15,135 nt of DNA from Ruminiclostridium sp. (lineage in GTDB: Bacteria; Bacillota_A; Clostridia; Oscillospirales; Ruminococcaceae). Below, piece after piece: positions 1-6,762 of the stretch (positions are counted from its first letter, which is position 1; each line of letters opens with the position of its first letter). The stretch spans positions 1 through 15,135 of the forward strand of contig JAFZOA010000134.1 of the NCBI GenBank assembly GCA_017550775.1. The letters are read 5' to 3'. Under the pieces are notes generated by a model. The model worked only from the letters and a program-made list of their open reading frames with translations. It had not been told where the DNA came from and ran no database searches. A program made the translations under genes and the position numbers.

Positions 1-6
1 AAGTGA

Positions 7-66
7 TATAATGGATCTGTGGGGAGATACTTTGTGTATCTCCGATTATCGGAGGGAAGGAGGAAC
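7..66 (+). promoter_or_regulatory. -10 element and structured leader of the serine recombinase gene
   Basis: TATAAT lies at 7-12; its -35 box would be outside the window. The leader then holds a hairpin, GGAGATAC (23-30) with GTATCTCC (36-43) around a 5-nt loop, and a 13-nt palindrome TCCGATTATCGGA (41-53). The two overlap by three bases, so they cannot both form fully. The ribosome binding site AGGAGG follows directly, ending shortly before ATG 67. The structures are seen in the sequence; a role in translation control or recombinase binding is inference. Confidence 0.45.
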
Positions 67-1686
67 ATGAATAACACAAAAGTCGCGGCATACTGCCGCG
101 TAAGTACAGACCTTTCCGATCAGCTGCACTCGCTCGCAGCTCAGATAAAATATTTTACTGAATATATCAGCGAGCATGAGGGCTGGGATCTGGTCGAAGT
201 TTATTACGATGAGGGCATTACCGGTACATCGGTAAAAAAGCGCGATGCGTTCAATCGCATGATCGCAGACTGCGAGGCTGGAAAAATCGAACTTGTCATC
301 ACTAAAGAAGTATCCCGCTTTGCAAGAAACACCGTTGACACCCTTTGCTTCACGCGAAAGCTCACGGCGCTCGGCATAAGAGTCATTTTTATGAATGACG
401 GTATCGACACCAGCGATAAAGACGGCGAGCTCCGCCTGACGATCATGGCAAGCATAGCTCAGGAGGAATCCCGTAAGATCTCCGAACGCGTCAAGTGGGG
501 TATCCGTAGAAAAATGGAAGAAGGTTGGGTATATGGTCATGCGGAAATGCTTGGTTATCGCACTCATGACGGAAAACTCGAAATAGTACCAGAAGAAGCC
601 GAGATCGTCCGTCGGATTTTCCATAGCTATGTGTACGAAGGAAAAGGTTGCCACACTATTGCCAACGAACTAAACGCTGCCGGTTTATTTACGGTAAAGG
701 GCAAGATGTGGCGAGAAGACGCTGTAAACAGAATTCTGAAAAATGATAAGTATGTAGGAGATCTCACTCAATGGAAACATTATTCCACAGACTTCCTTAC
801 AAAACGTGTTTTGCAGAATAATGGAGACAATCCGGATACACCGCTTGTAAAAGTCCCGAATCATCATGAGCCGATAATTTCTCGTGAAATATGGGATTTG
901 GCGCAGCAACAGGTTTATGAGCGCGGGCTGATGTCGCGCGAGGGAAGAAAGTTTTCCAAGCACTATTGGTTCAGCAGTAAAGTAACCTGTGCTAAATGCG
1001 GATATTCCTATAACGTTACCGGCAGTACCAAAAAAGAAAAACGTTCTTTAAGATGTGTCAACCGCTGTAAATACGGGAAAGATCCAAGAGTCGATGCCAA
1101 CGGCGCGGAAGTCGGCTGTGATAATCATGCTATAAATGAGGTCGTACTTGAAGTGTGTATGAAACACATACTGGAATATATCCGATTTACCCGAAGCGAT
1201 ATTACTGAACGTATGCTCGAAAATATCACTACGATGCAGGCTATGAAGCCGACGTTTGATGCTGAACCGCTAAAAGCTGAAATTGAAGCTCTCAATAATA
1301 AAAAGAGAAAAGCTATTGACCTTATGCTTGACGAACTCATTACAAAAGAGGAATTGAAACAGCAGACAGCATACTACGATGAAGAGATCAGTAAAATATC
1401 GGAAACCATTGCCTCAAGACAGAATGTTGCAGAAGCTCATAAGCGACAGCTTGATACTATCAAATCCTATATTGCTTTGGTAAATCAGACCGCCGATATG
1501 GATATTGACAGTACAAAGGTCTATGGTGAGATGCTGAAAAAGGTGTTAGTTTACGATAACTGCATAGTGGACATCTACCTTAACTGTATGCCGTCGGGAT
1601 TCCGGATCAAGTTCCATGTCAACAAATTCAATCAACAGCACCGTTTCAACGTATTTATAGACGATTGCGGGCCTATACCCGCATAA
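67..1686 (+). CDS. Large serine recombinase (site-specific integrase/resolvase family)
   Basis: This 539-aa protein is a large serine recombinase that would cut and rejoin DNA at attachment sites to move its element in or out of the chromosome. The N-terminal resolvase domain (about 1-150) carries the YCRVST motif with catalytic Ser13 and the arginine-rich KEVSRFARN motif (80-88). A recombinase domain follows (about 160-270), then a zinc-ribbon region beginning with Cys308 and Cys311, and a charged coiled coil (about 400-465) typical of integrases of this class. Start ATG 67 is chosen because AGGAGG lies just upstream; the frame is open further upstream from a GTG at 19, but with no ribosome binding site. 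The gene ends 13 bp before a tyrosine integrase fragment, suggesting that its 3' end lies at the edge of an inserted element. The specific att site and element type (phage or Tn4451-like) cannot be told from here. Confidence 0.93.
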   Translation: MNNTKVAAYCRVSTDLSDQLHSLAAQIKYFTEYISEHEGWDLVEVYYDEGITGTSVKKRDAFNRMIADCEAGKIELVITKEVSRFARNTVDTLCFTRKLTALGIRVIFMNDGIDTSDKDGELRLTIMASIAQEESRKISERVKWGIRRKMEEGWVYGHAEMLGYRTHDGKLEIVPEEAEIVRRIFHSYVYEGKGCHTIANELNAAGLFTVKGKMWREDAVNRILKNDKYVGDLTQWKHYSTDFLTKRVLQNNGDNPDTPLVKVPNHHEPIISREIWDLAQQQVYERGLMSREGRKFSKHYWFSSKVTCAKCGYSYNVTGSTKKEKRSLRCVNRCKYGKDPRVDANGAEVGCDNHAINEVVLEVCMKHILEYIRFTRSDITERMLENITTMQAMKPTFDAEPLKAEIEALNNKKRKAIDLMLDELITKEELKQQTAYYDEEISKISETIASRQNVAEAHKRQLDTIKSYIALVNQTADMDIDSTKVYGEMLKKVLVYDNCIVDIYLNCMPSGFRIKFHVNKFNQQHRFNVFIDDCGPIPA

Positions 1687-1699
1687 ATGTCTTTTCATA

Positions 1700-1942
1700 T
1701 TGTTCCGCCATTTATATGCCAGCTTCCTTATCGGGGCAGGCATTGATGTCGCAACGGTTTCGGGAAGTTTAGGGCACAATAATCAGGTGACAACGCTTTC
1801 AATTTACAGCCATATGTTCAAGGAGTTTCAAGCGAAGGCGTGTGACGCTGTTGTCAATGCACTTAATTTTAACAAGAATCTCTCCACAAACAACAGCTCC
1901 GACCAGCCCGGTGATAAACCGCCCACCAAGCAGTCCGCATGA
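1700..1942 (+). pseudogene. C-terminal fragment of a tyrosine recombinase (integrase)
   Basis: The translation from 1700 reads FRHLYASFLIGAGIDVATVS, then SLGHNNQ and IYSHMF. This is the end of a tyrosine recombinase catalytic domain: an RH box, the LGH box and the Y of IYSH as catalytic tyrosine. Everything N-terminal is missing, including the first catalytic arginine, and the residues just before the RH box (ILF) lack the usual His. The first codon is TTG with no ribosome binding site, so it is not a functional gene. Similarity begins close to 1694-1700, right after the serine recombinase stop codon, which points to insertion of that element into the integrase gene. The missing 5' part may lie left of the window. 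The C-terminal tail is normal-looking and ends at TGA 1940-1942. Confidence 0.85.
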
Positions 1943-1976
1943 TACCTCAGATAACCACAGGATACTTGACAAAAAA

Positions 1977-1998
1977 ATAAGACCCATATAAGACCCAT
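1977..1998. repeat. Perfect 11-bp tandem direct repeat, possible integrase arm sites
   Basis: ATAAGACCCAT occurs twice head to tail (1977-1987 and 1988-1998), 34 bp after the integrase fragment stop codon. Short direct repeats beside an integrase gene are the usual form of arm-type binding sites for the N-terminal domain of tyrosine integrases. The repeat is seen; the binding role is inferred from position. A second 11-bp tandem repeat also starting ATAAG lies at 8035-8056. Confidence 0.6.
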
Positions 1999-2010
1999 AC
2001 GGCAAAATGA

Positions 2011-2056
2011 TGTAAAAGAGAAACCCGCGAAGCCGCTTAAATAGCGACTCCGCGGG
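2011..2056 (-). terminator. Intrinsic terminator of the second serine recombinase gene
   Basis: Read on the minus strand, CCCGCG (2056-2051) pairs with CGCGGG (2029-2024), with an inner CGCT/AGCG pairing (2045-2042 with 2036-2033). The T-rich tract TTTCTCTTTT follows. The hairpin contains the recombinase stop codon (2039-2037) in its loop, so termination and the end of translation coincide. Confidence 0.7.
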
Positions 2057-3599
2057 GAGTGTGTTGGTGACCCTCATTGGAGCTTATACGAACATCTTCT
2101 CCCAGGTCGTCAATATCATCGGGCAAAGTGTTCTCCGTGAACTTACCGCCGCCGGGCATACCGAAGACGATCTTCACGCGCTTATCGTCGTACAGATAAA
2201 CTGCGCTGATAAAGGTGTTGAAGAGCTCAGACTGAAAAGCTTTATCGTGGATATCTCCGCCTTTTAGACTGTTGAGCCATGTGACGACTTCCTGCTTTGT
2301 GACTTCCGGGTAGTTTGCTGTGATCTCGAACAGGTCGCTTTTGATACGCTTCTTCTCCTGCTCCAGCTCTTTCAGACGAGCTTTCACGGATTCCGAGTTC
2401 AGACCTTCCTCGACAGCTTTCAGCAGGTTCGATATCGATAGCTCTACGTCCGACATCTGTGTTTTCAGATTGTCGAAGTCGGTATTGTCGCGGTGTTCCT
2501 TGTGGTAGTTCACGGTGGCTTCCGCGATCCAGTTTATCATCTCATCCTGAAGAACATAATCGGCGATTCCGCGGGCGACTTCCAGCTCAATGAAGTCTCG
2601 GCGGATGTTTTTCTTGTCACAGCCGCTGTGTTGCCGCTTTCCGAGACAGGTGTAATAATAGTGCATCGTGCCGTTTGTGCCTGTGCCTGATATACCGACC
2701 ATAGCTTTCTTGCAGTGCCCGCAGAACAGCTTTCCCGTGAGCATATAGTCACCGTTGAGCCTGTGCCTCCCTTGTGGGTTCTTTTTCATTTTCAGCACCT
2801 CCTGAACTTTGTAATACAATTCATCCGTTATTATCTGCGGCATACCGTTTTCGACTCGCACAGAGCCGAAAATATACATTCCGCGGTATTTTTCATTATG
2901 CAGTATCGCCTGGAAGCTCGTCCGTCCCCATTCGCCGCCCTTGCGAGTACGGAGCCCTCGGCGGTTGAGGTCGTTGTAGATGTCAACGAACGGCTCCCCG
3001 AGAGCGGTACGTTCGTATATTTCACGCACGATAGCAGCAGCGGGCTCGTCTATGACGTAGTGTTGTCCGTCTATCTTATACCCGAACGGCGCGGGACCGT
3101 TCACCAGACAGCGTTCGGCGTTGCTGTTCATGCCGCGGATAACGTCCTCCGCCATATTCTCTATGTAGAACTGATTGACGTTCATCATCGAGCGCTTCGC
3201 GAAGCGTCCTGCGGCTGTATCGTCGAAATCTTCCTCAACATATGCGATGCGCACTCCGTTCTCTCCGAGGCGGCACTCGTTCACCATGGCTTCAAGCATA
3301 TTTCGTCCAATGCGTGAGGACTTCCACGAGATAACATACTGGAAGGTGCCGTGCTCGCTGTCCTTGAGCATCTTTTGAAATGCAGGACGTTTGTCGCTTT
3401 TGCCGGAGACAGCTCTGTCAGCATAGACTTCCTTTATCTCGATACCGCGCTCGGCAGCGAGCATCTTGCAAAGCGTGACCTGCTGTTCTATGGAGATATC
3501 CTTCTGGTTATGGCTGCTATAGCGCGCGTATATGACCCCGATACCGCCTTTTTCGCCCTTCTTGGGAATGCGGGGCGGGGAAGTGCGTTTTCTTGGCAT
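2037..3599 (-). CDS. Second large serine recombinase, likely prophage integrase
   Basis: This 520-aa large serine recombinase is unlike the first one in sequence. After a basic N-terminal tail of about 20 residues comes the resolvase domain with YARYSS (24-29, catalytic Ser28 by alignment to the usual YxRxS) and SSRIGRN (94-100). A recombinase domain (about 165-275) follows, then a zinc ribbon with Cys293, Cys296, Cys318 and Cys327, and a coiled coil (about 376-425). ATG 3599 is supported by AGGAGGT seven bases upstream. It is transcribed away from the phage repressor gene at 4777-3788, the usual place for the integrase of a prophage, so it probably mobilised the prophage remnant to its right. 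A leader of over 100 nt separates it from a possible promoter near 3733. Confidence 0.93.
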   Translation of the reverse strand: MPRKRTSPPRIPKKGEKGGIGVIYARYSSHNQKDISIEQQVTLCKMLAAERGIEIKEVYADRAVSGKSDKRPAFQKMLKDSEHGTFQYVISWKSSRIGRNMLEAMVNECRLGENGVRIAYVEEDFDDTAAGRFAKRSMMNVNQFYIENMAEDVIRGMNSNAERCLVNGPAPFGYKIDGQHYVIDEPAAAIVREIYERTALGEPFVDIYNDLNRRGLRTRKGGEWGRTSFQAILHNEKYRGMYIFGSVRVENGMPQIITDELYYKVQEVLKMKKNPQGRHRLNGDYMLTGKLFCGHCKKAMVGISGTGTNGTMHYYYTCLGKRQHSGCDKKNIRRDFIELEVARGIADYVLQDEMINWIAEATVNYHKEHRDNTDFDNLKTQMSDVELSISNLLKAVEEGLNSESVKARLKELEQEKKRIKSDLFEITANYPEVTKQEVVTWLNSLKGGDIHDKAFQSELFNTFISAVYLYDDKRVKIVFGMPGGGKFTENTLPDDIDDLGEDVRISSNEGHQHTPRGVAI

Positions 3600-3641
3600 A
3601 AAATACCTCCTTTTAAATGCGCTTTTTGAGATTTTTTCGCA

Positions 3642-3667
3642 AAAATCGGGTCTAAAATACCGATTTT
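3642..3667 (-). promoter_or_regulatory. Hairpin in the leader of the second serine recombinase
   Basis: On the minus strand AAAATCGG (3667-3660) pairs with CCGATTTT (3649-3642) across a 10-nt loop, and one more T follows. It resembles a weak attenuator, but the T tract is short and partly inside the stem. Function is uncertain. Confidence 0.3.
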
Positions 3668-3677
3668 GGGTGAATTG

Positions 3678-3706
3678 TTGACATTTTCAAGGAGACATGC
3701 TATAAT
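3678..3706 (+). promoter_or_regulatory. Perfect consensus sigma-A promoter with no gene behind it
   Basis: TTGACA (3678-3683), a 17-bp spacer and TATAAT (3701-3706), with TGC just before the -10 box (extended -10). It points right, although both flanking genes are on the minus strand. Expected start is about 3713. Confidence 0.8.
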
Positions 3707-3737
3707 ATAACCGTCTTAGGGTGTGCTATTATAGCAT
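3697..3737. repeat. 10-bp inverted repeat over the promoter region
   Basis: ATGCTATAAT (3697-3706) and its exact inverse ATTATAGCAT (3728-3737) are symmetric about base 3717. The left arm is the extended -10 box of the rightward promoter. The right arm is a possible extended -10 box for leftward transcription into the serine recombinase, with no good -35 box. The right arm also lies in a 13-nt palindrome (3724-3736). It could be an operator, paired promoters, or the symmetric arms of a serine-integrase attachment site. Confidence 0.55.
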
Positions 3738-3789
3738 ATCTCAAACACTTATCCTCTCACCGAGGGCCAGTCGGTGAGGGGATTTTTTT
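3713..3789 (+). ncRNA. Candidate small RNA of about 77 nt
   Basis: A perfect promoter (3678-3706) and a strong intrinsic terminator (3753-3789) bracket a stretch with no start codon plus ribosome binding site and no ORF of useful length. The predicted transcript has a small 5' hairpin (TGCTAT/ATAGCA, 3724-3736), a single-stranded middle (about 3738-3752) and the terminator hairpin. It runs toward the 3' end of the phage repressor gene and ends on its stop codon, so it overlaps that mRNA by only a few bases and is not a classical antisense RNA. No known RNA family was recognised. Confidence 0.5.
3753..3789 (+). terminator. Intrinsic terminator of the candidate small RNA
   Basis: An 11-bp stem (3753-3763 with 3771-3781, one G-U pair) with a 7-nt loop is followed by seven T. 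The T run touches the stop codon of the convergent repressor gene. Read on the minus strand there is no T run, so it acts only rightward. Confidence 0.85.
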
Positions 3790-4777
3790 ATCCGGCTATG
3801 CCGATCACTTTTCCCGCGCACTTTATAAAATCGCCCTCGGTGAAAACTATATCTTTATAGTCACTGTTTACGGAGATCAAGCGGTCTCCGCCGTATTGCT
3901 TGATATATCCCTGCCCGTTCACTACAAAGATGCCTGTCTCACCGATATTAACGCGGTCTTGTATCTTTACCAGTACAATATCGCTGTCGTGATAGATCGG
4001 TTCCATACTATTTCCGAAGATAGTTACCGCAAAATCAGCATCGCGAGCTTCGGGAGTATCAGGTATATCGATTTCGTCCCATTCGTCTCGATCTTCGAGG
4101 TCGAAGCCAAAACCGGCAGAGGCTTTGTATTCGCTGTGCTTGATTTTTATAGTTGGTATAGGTGCTGTCTCCGAAGGAGCAGTACAGCGTTCGTATTCTA
4201 TATTCAAAATATCATCTACTGCTTTTTTACCATATCTGTCAAGGGTGTGGTATTTTTTATTTATATTTGTATCAATAAAAGTATCGTCTGTTATATCCAT
4301 AAGGGATTGGGGAGAACGCTTATACAATATTTCATTCTGATTATAAATCACAGATTCATCATCTGTCATAACAATATATGAATTTCCTTTATATGATTCG
4401 ATGACATAATAAAAATTATGTTCCTCCTCACATTGAAATTTCAGTGCTATTCCAAAGCTTTTATCGTTATCAGGATCTAATGCTAATGTTGAAATAAACT
4501 CAATAGTCTCGCTTCCACATATAGGACACCATAATTGAGCATCATCAAATTCTCTTGGCGCAAAATCTAATTTTATACTATCAGAGGTGAACCAATCAAC
4601 TGAAACATTGAAATAATCCGAAATTTTACGCATTACAGTAACTGATAATTGTTTAGTGCGACCAGCGTTGAGTTCCGATAATGAGCTTCGTGAAATATTC
4701 AATTCTTTACACAGTTGAGTAATGGTAATATTCTGCTGATTGCACAGTTTTTCAATTTTATTGTATAGATTTGACAT
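3788..4777 (-). CDS. Phage repressor, XRE HTH + Cys-rich insert + S24/LexA-type peptidase
   Basis: This 329-aa CI/LexA-like repressor would keep the prophage silent by binding the operators at 4814-4933 and be inactivated by self-cleavage after DNA damage. Residues about 2-62 form an XRE helix-turn-helix (ITQLCKELNISRSSLSELNAG). The C-terminal S24 domain has the Ala-Gly cleavage site in KASAGFG (A221-G222), catalytic Ser257 in FGNSMEP and Lys293 in GYIKQ, so it should be cleavable. Between them lies an unusual segment with CPIC (C84, C87) and CEEEH (C116, H120), which could bind zinc. Start ATG 4777 has GTGGTGAT upstream; the frame is open to a TTG at 4810 without a ribosome binding site. Many repressors of this type are 200-250 aa, so the insert accounts for the extra length. 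Confidence 0.9.
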   Translation of the reverse strand: MSNLYNKIEKLCNQQNITITQLCKELNISRSSLSELNAGRTKQLSVTVMRKISDYFNVSVDWFTSDSIKLDFAPREFDDAQLWCPICGSETIEFISTLALDPDNDKSFGIALKFQCEEEHNFYYVIESYKGNSYIVMTDDESVIYNQNEILYKRSPQSLMDITDDTFIDTNINKKYHTLDRYGKKAVDDILNIEYERCTAPSETAPIPTIKIKHSEYKASAGFGFDLEDRDEWDEIDIPDTPEARDADFAVTIFGNSMEPIYHDSDIVLVKIQDRVNIGETGIFVVNGQGYIKQYGGDRLISVNSDYKDIVFTEGDFIKCAGKVIGIAG

Positions 4778-4813
4778 ATTATCACCACTTTCTTTGTTAG
4801 AAACAAACAAATT

Positions 4814-4933
4814 TCAGAACTCTGTAAGAATAATTACAGAAATCTGTTGACAATTTCAGAATTCTGTAATATAATATGCTTGTCAGAGCAAAACAGAATT
4901 CTGTATTTATATTATTATAATACAGAAATTTGT
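4814..4933. promoter_or_regulatory. Five operator palindromes of the lysogeny switch
   Basis: Five near-identical 12-bp palindromes with consensus ACAGAATTCTGT lie at 4814-4825, 4836-4847, 4856-4867, 4893-4904 and 4922-4933. The one at 4893 is perfect. The second abuts the -35 box and the third sits in the spacer of the rightward promoter. The fifth sits in the spacer of the leftward promoter and the fourth just past its start. This layout fits repression of both promoters by the adjacent repressor, including its own. Confidence 0.85.
4847..4875 (+). promoter_or_regulatory. Rightward (lytic/early) consensus promoter
   Basis: TTGACA (4847-4852), 17-bp spacer, TATAAT (4870-4875). Expected start about 4882. 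It reads into the Cro-like gene at 4958 and the portal gene. An operator lies within the spacer. Confidence 0.85.
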
Positions 4934-4942
4934 AAATGTCAA
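4914..4942 (-). promoter_or_regulatory. Leftward repressor promoter, face to face with the rightward one
   Basis: On the minus strand TTGACA (4942-4937), 17-bp spacer, TATAAT (4919-4914). Expected start about 4907, giving a leader of about 130 nt before the repressor ATG at 4777. The two promoters point at each other and their transcripts would overlap by about 25 nt. Confidence 0.8.
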
Positions 4943-4957
4943 GTAGGAGGTGAAAAA

Positions 4958-5179
4958 ATGTTAGAGAGAAAAAATGCGGTTACTTCTTTCGGTATTTCTA
5001 TTAAAACCAAGTTATTGGAACTTAATAAGACTCAGAATTGGCTTATAGAACAAGTAAAGATGTTAGATAACAGCATTTATATTGATAGCTCCGTTATGGT
5101 CGTGTCCCTTATCAACGCGATATATCTGTTACAGCAGGAAATGGAAAGCGGCAGTTGGCTCGTTCAGGTCATAAAGTGA
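4958..5179 (+). CDS. Cro-like small phage regulator, chimeric or truncated
   Basis: A 73-aa product with AGGAGGTG just upstream of ATG 4958. It is the first gene after the rightward phage promoter, where a Cro-type regulator is expected. Residues 11-46 (FGISIKTKLLELNKTQNWLI, then IYIDSSVM) resemble the start of small XRE-like phage regulators with a KTQxWLIEQV helix and an IDSS turn. The remainder (VVSLINAIYLLQQEMESGSW and on) does not continue such an HTH and reads like the end of another protein, perhaps a terminase, which normally precedes a portal gene. A deletion joining the two at about 5095 would explain this and the absence of early genes and terminase. Both halves are recognised by eye only. 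Confidence 0.55.
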   Translation: MLERKNAVTSFGISIKTKLLELNKTQNWLIEQVKMLDNSIYIDSSVMVVSLINAIYLLQQEMESGSWLVQVIK

Positions 5180-5187
5180 GGTAATAA

Positions 5188-6762
5188 ATGAGACTATTCA
5201 GAAAAAAAGAAAAGCGTTCAGAGAATACCGGAACCGTAGAGGTTGAAGGCGGTCTTCTCTCGGCATGGCTTTCCGGCAGTTCTGACATAACAAAGGAACA
5301 GGCATTACAGATACCAACTATCGCGGCTTGTGTCACTCTGATCGCAGATCGTATCTCCGCGCTTCCGATAAAATTGTATCGCCAGAACGGCAAGGAAGTC
5401 GAGGAGATCACCGAGGATAAGCGTCTCAATATGCTCAATCACGATACCGGAGACACTATCAATGCCACAGAGATGAAGAAGCTGTGGATCCGTGATTATT
5501 TTCTCGGTAAAGGCGCATATACTTACATAGAGCGGAATATGTACAATGAGCCGACAGGACTGCTTTATGTCGATGAAACACGGGTAGCAGTAATGCCGGG
5601 CGCTGACCCGATACACAAGAAATACAGCATAAATGTGAACGGGCGTATGTTTTTCCAGTACCAGTTCCTTAAGATACTCCGCAACACAAAGGGCTTCGGT
5701 ATCGGAACGAGTGTTATCGAAGAAAATCCGCTTGCACTTGCGATATATTATAACACAATGCGTTTCGAGAATACGAATATCCGTAAGGGCGGAAACAAGC
5801 GCGGTTTTCTGAAAGCCGGTTCCACGGTCGATAAAACCGGTATGGATGTGCTCAAACAGGCTTGGCGTGATCTGTACAGTAATTCCAACGACAGCGCCGA
5901 TAACATTGTGGTATTGAATAGCGGCATGGACTTCCAGGAAGCAAGCTCCACAAGCGTAGAGCTTCAGCTTAACGAGAACAAGCAGACGAACGCCGCCGAG
6001 CTCTGCAAGCTGTTCTGTATGCCTGCGGACGTGCTCAACGGCAAAGCAAACGAGGCTATGATCTCACAGTTCGTTCAGAACTGCCTTATGCCGCCTATCA
6101 ATACGATAGAGTCCGCGCTTGACAGCGACCTGCTCACGGAAGCCGAAAAGGACGGGCATTACTACTTTGCGTTCGATACCTCGGAGCTGACGCGCGGCGA
6201 CTTTGCAAGCCGTATGAACGCGTATGCTGTGGCTTTACAGAATAACATCTATCAGCTCGATGAGATCAGAGAGCGTGAGGATCTGCCGCCGCTCAACTTC
6301 AATTATATCAGACTCGGTCTCGATAGCGTTCTGCTGGATCCAAAGACCGGAGAGATATATACTCCGAACACCGATAAGACGGCTATAATGAATTCGGGGT
6401 TGACAAGTGACGAAATTCGTGCTATACTTGAAGCAAGAGAAAATCCGTATCACGATGATAAAGGTCGTTTTACAAGTGCTGGAGGTGCAGGAGGAAAAAT
6501 GAGTAATGTTTCACTTCCTTTAAAACCAGCGAAAATTGGAGTAAAAGAACGCGCACGTCTATCCAGCCAAATACATAGTGATTTCCCTAATTTGCCTCCC
6601 AGTGATCGTAAATACGCTTATGAAAACAGAAACCATTTTTACCTGTTTTCGGTTAACGATTACGGTGGCAACTATACTTTTTGGATGAAAAAGAAGTTAA
6701 CACCGGAAAATCAAGCAAAATTCAATGCATATAGGAGGATGGCAGAAAATGGAGAAATATAA
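5188..6762 (+). CDS. HK97-type phage portal protein with C-terminal extension
   Basis: This 524-aa product is a phage portal protein, the ring at the capsid vertex through which DNA is packaged. Residues 1 to about 410 match the HK97 portal family: an early LSAWLSGSS segment, IPTIAACVTLIADRISALPI, a GKGAYTYIERN strand, and KLFCMPADVLNG and LTRGDFASRMNAY towards the end. ATG 5188 has GAGGT upstream and lies 8 bp after the previous stop. After about residue 418 comes a spacer (NPYHDDKGRFTSAGGAGGK) followed by an 87-residue basic module that is not part of a normal portal. The DNA becomes more AT-rich there. A promoter (6400-6428) and an internal ribosome binding site with ATG 6499 lie inside the gene, so the module may also be made alone. 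No terminase, protease or major capsid gene is next to it, so it cannot build a capsid by itself. Confidence 0.9.
   Translation: MRLFRKKEKRSENTGTVEVEGGLLSAWLSGSSDITKEQALQIPTIAACVTLIADRISALPIKLYRQNGKEVEEITEDKRLNMLNHDTGDTINATEMKKLWIRDYFLGKGAYTYIERNMYNEPTGLLYVDETRVAVMPGADPIHKKYSINVNGRMFFQYQFLKILRNTKGFGIGTSVIEENPLALAIYYNTMRFENTNIRKGGNKRGFLKAGSTVDKTGMDVLKQAWRDLYSNSNDSADNIVVLNSGMDFQEASSTSVELQLNENKQTNAAELCKLFCMPADVLNGKANEAMISQFVQNCLMPPINTIESALDSDLLTEAEKDGHYYFAFDTSELTRGDFASRMNAYAVALQNNIYQLDEIREREDLPPLNFNYIRLGLDSVLLDPKTGEIYTPNTDKTAIMNSGLTSDEIRAILEARENPYHDDKGRFTSAGGAGGKMSNVSLPLKPAKIGVKERARLSSQIHSDFPNLPPSDRKYAYENRNHFYLFSVNDYGGNYTFWMKKKLTPENQAKFNAYRRMAENGEI
6400..6428 (+). promoter_or_regulatory. Promoter inside the portal gene, ahead of the C-terminal module
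   Basis: TTGACA (6400-6405), 17-bp spacer, TATACT (6423-6428), one mismatch from consensus. It lies about 70 bp upstream of the internal start at 6499 and would drive only the module and the acidic protein, up to the terminator at 7035. Confidence 0.55.
6499..6762 (+). CDS. Internal in-frame start: 87-aa basic module of the portal gene
   Basis: AGGAGG (6489-6494) is followed four bases later by ATG 6499, in frame with the portal and 71 bp after the -10 box of an internal promoter. The 87-aa product would be basic (KERAR, MKKK, YRR) with a compact beta-rich-looking core (HFYLFSVNDYGGNYTFWMKK). I do not recognise the family with confidence; C-terminal modules after an NPxHDxxGRF spacer occur in phage structural proteins that carry toxin-like tails. 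The AGGAGG also encodes part of the Gly-rich spacer, so the internal start could be chance. Confidence 0.4.
   Translation: MSNVSLPLKPAKIGVKERARLSSQIHSDFPNLPPSDRKYAYENRNHFYLFSVNDYGGNYTFWMKKKLTPENQAKFNAYRRMAENGEI

Noticed and set aside
46..654. Open frame of about 202 codons on the minus strand
   Set aside because: Antisense shadow of the first serine recombinase resolvase domain; no start signals.
2715..3317. Open frame of about 200 codons on the plus strand
   Set aside because: It lies wholly antisense to the second serine recombinase, has no ribosome binding site and resembles no protein.
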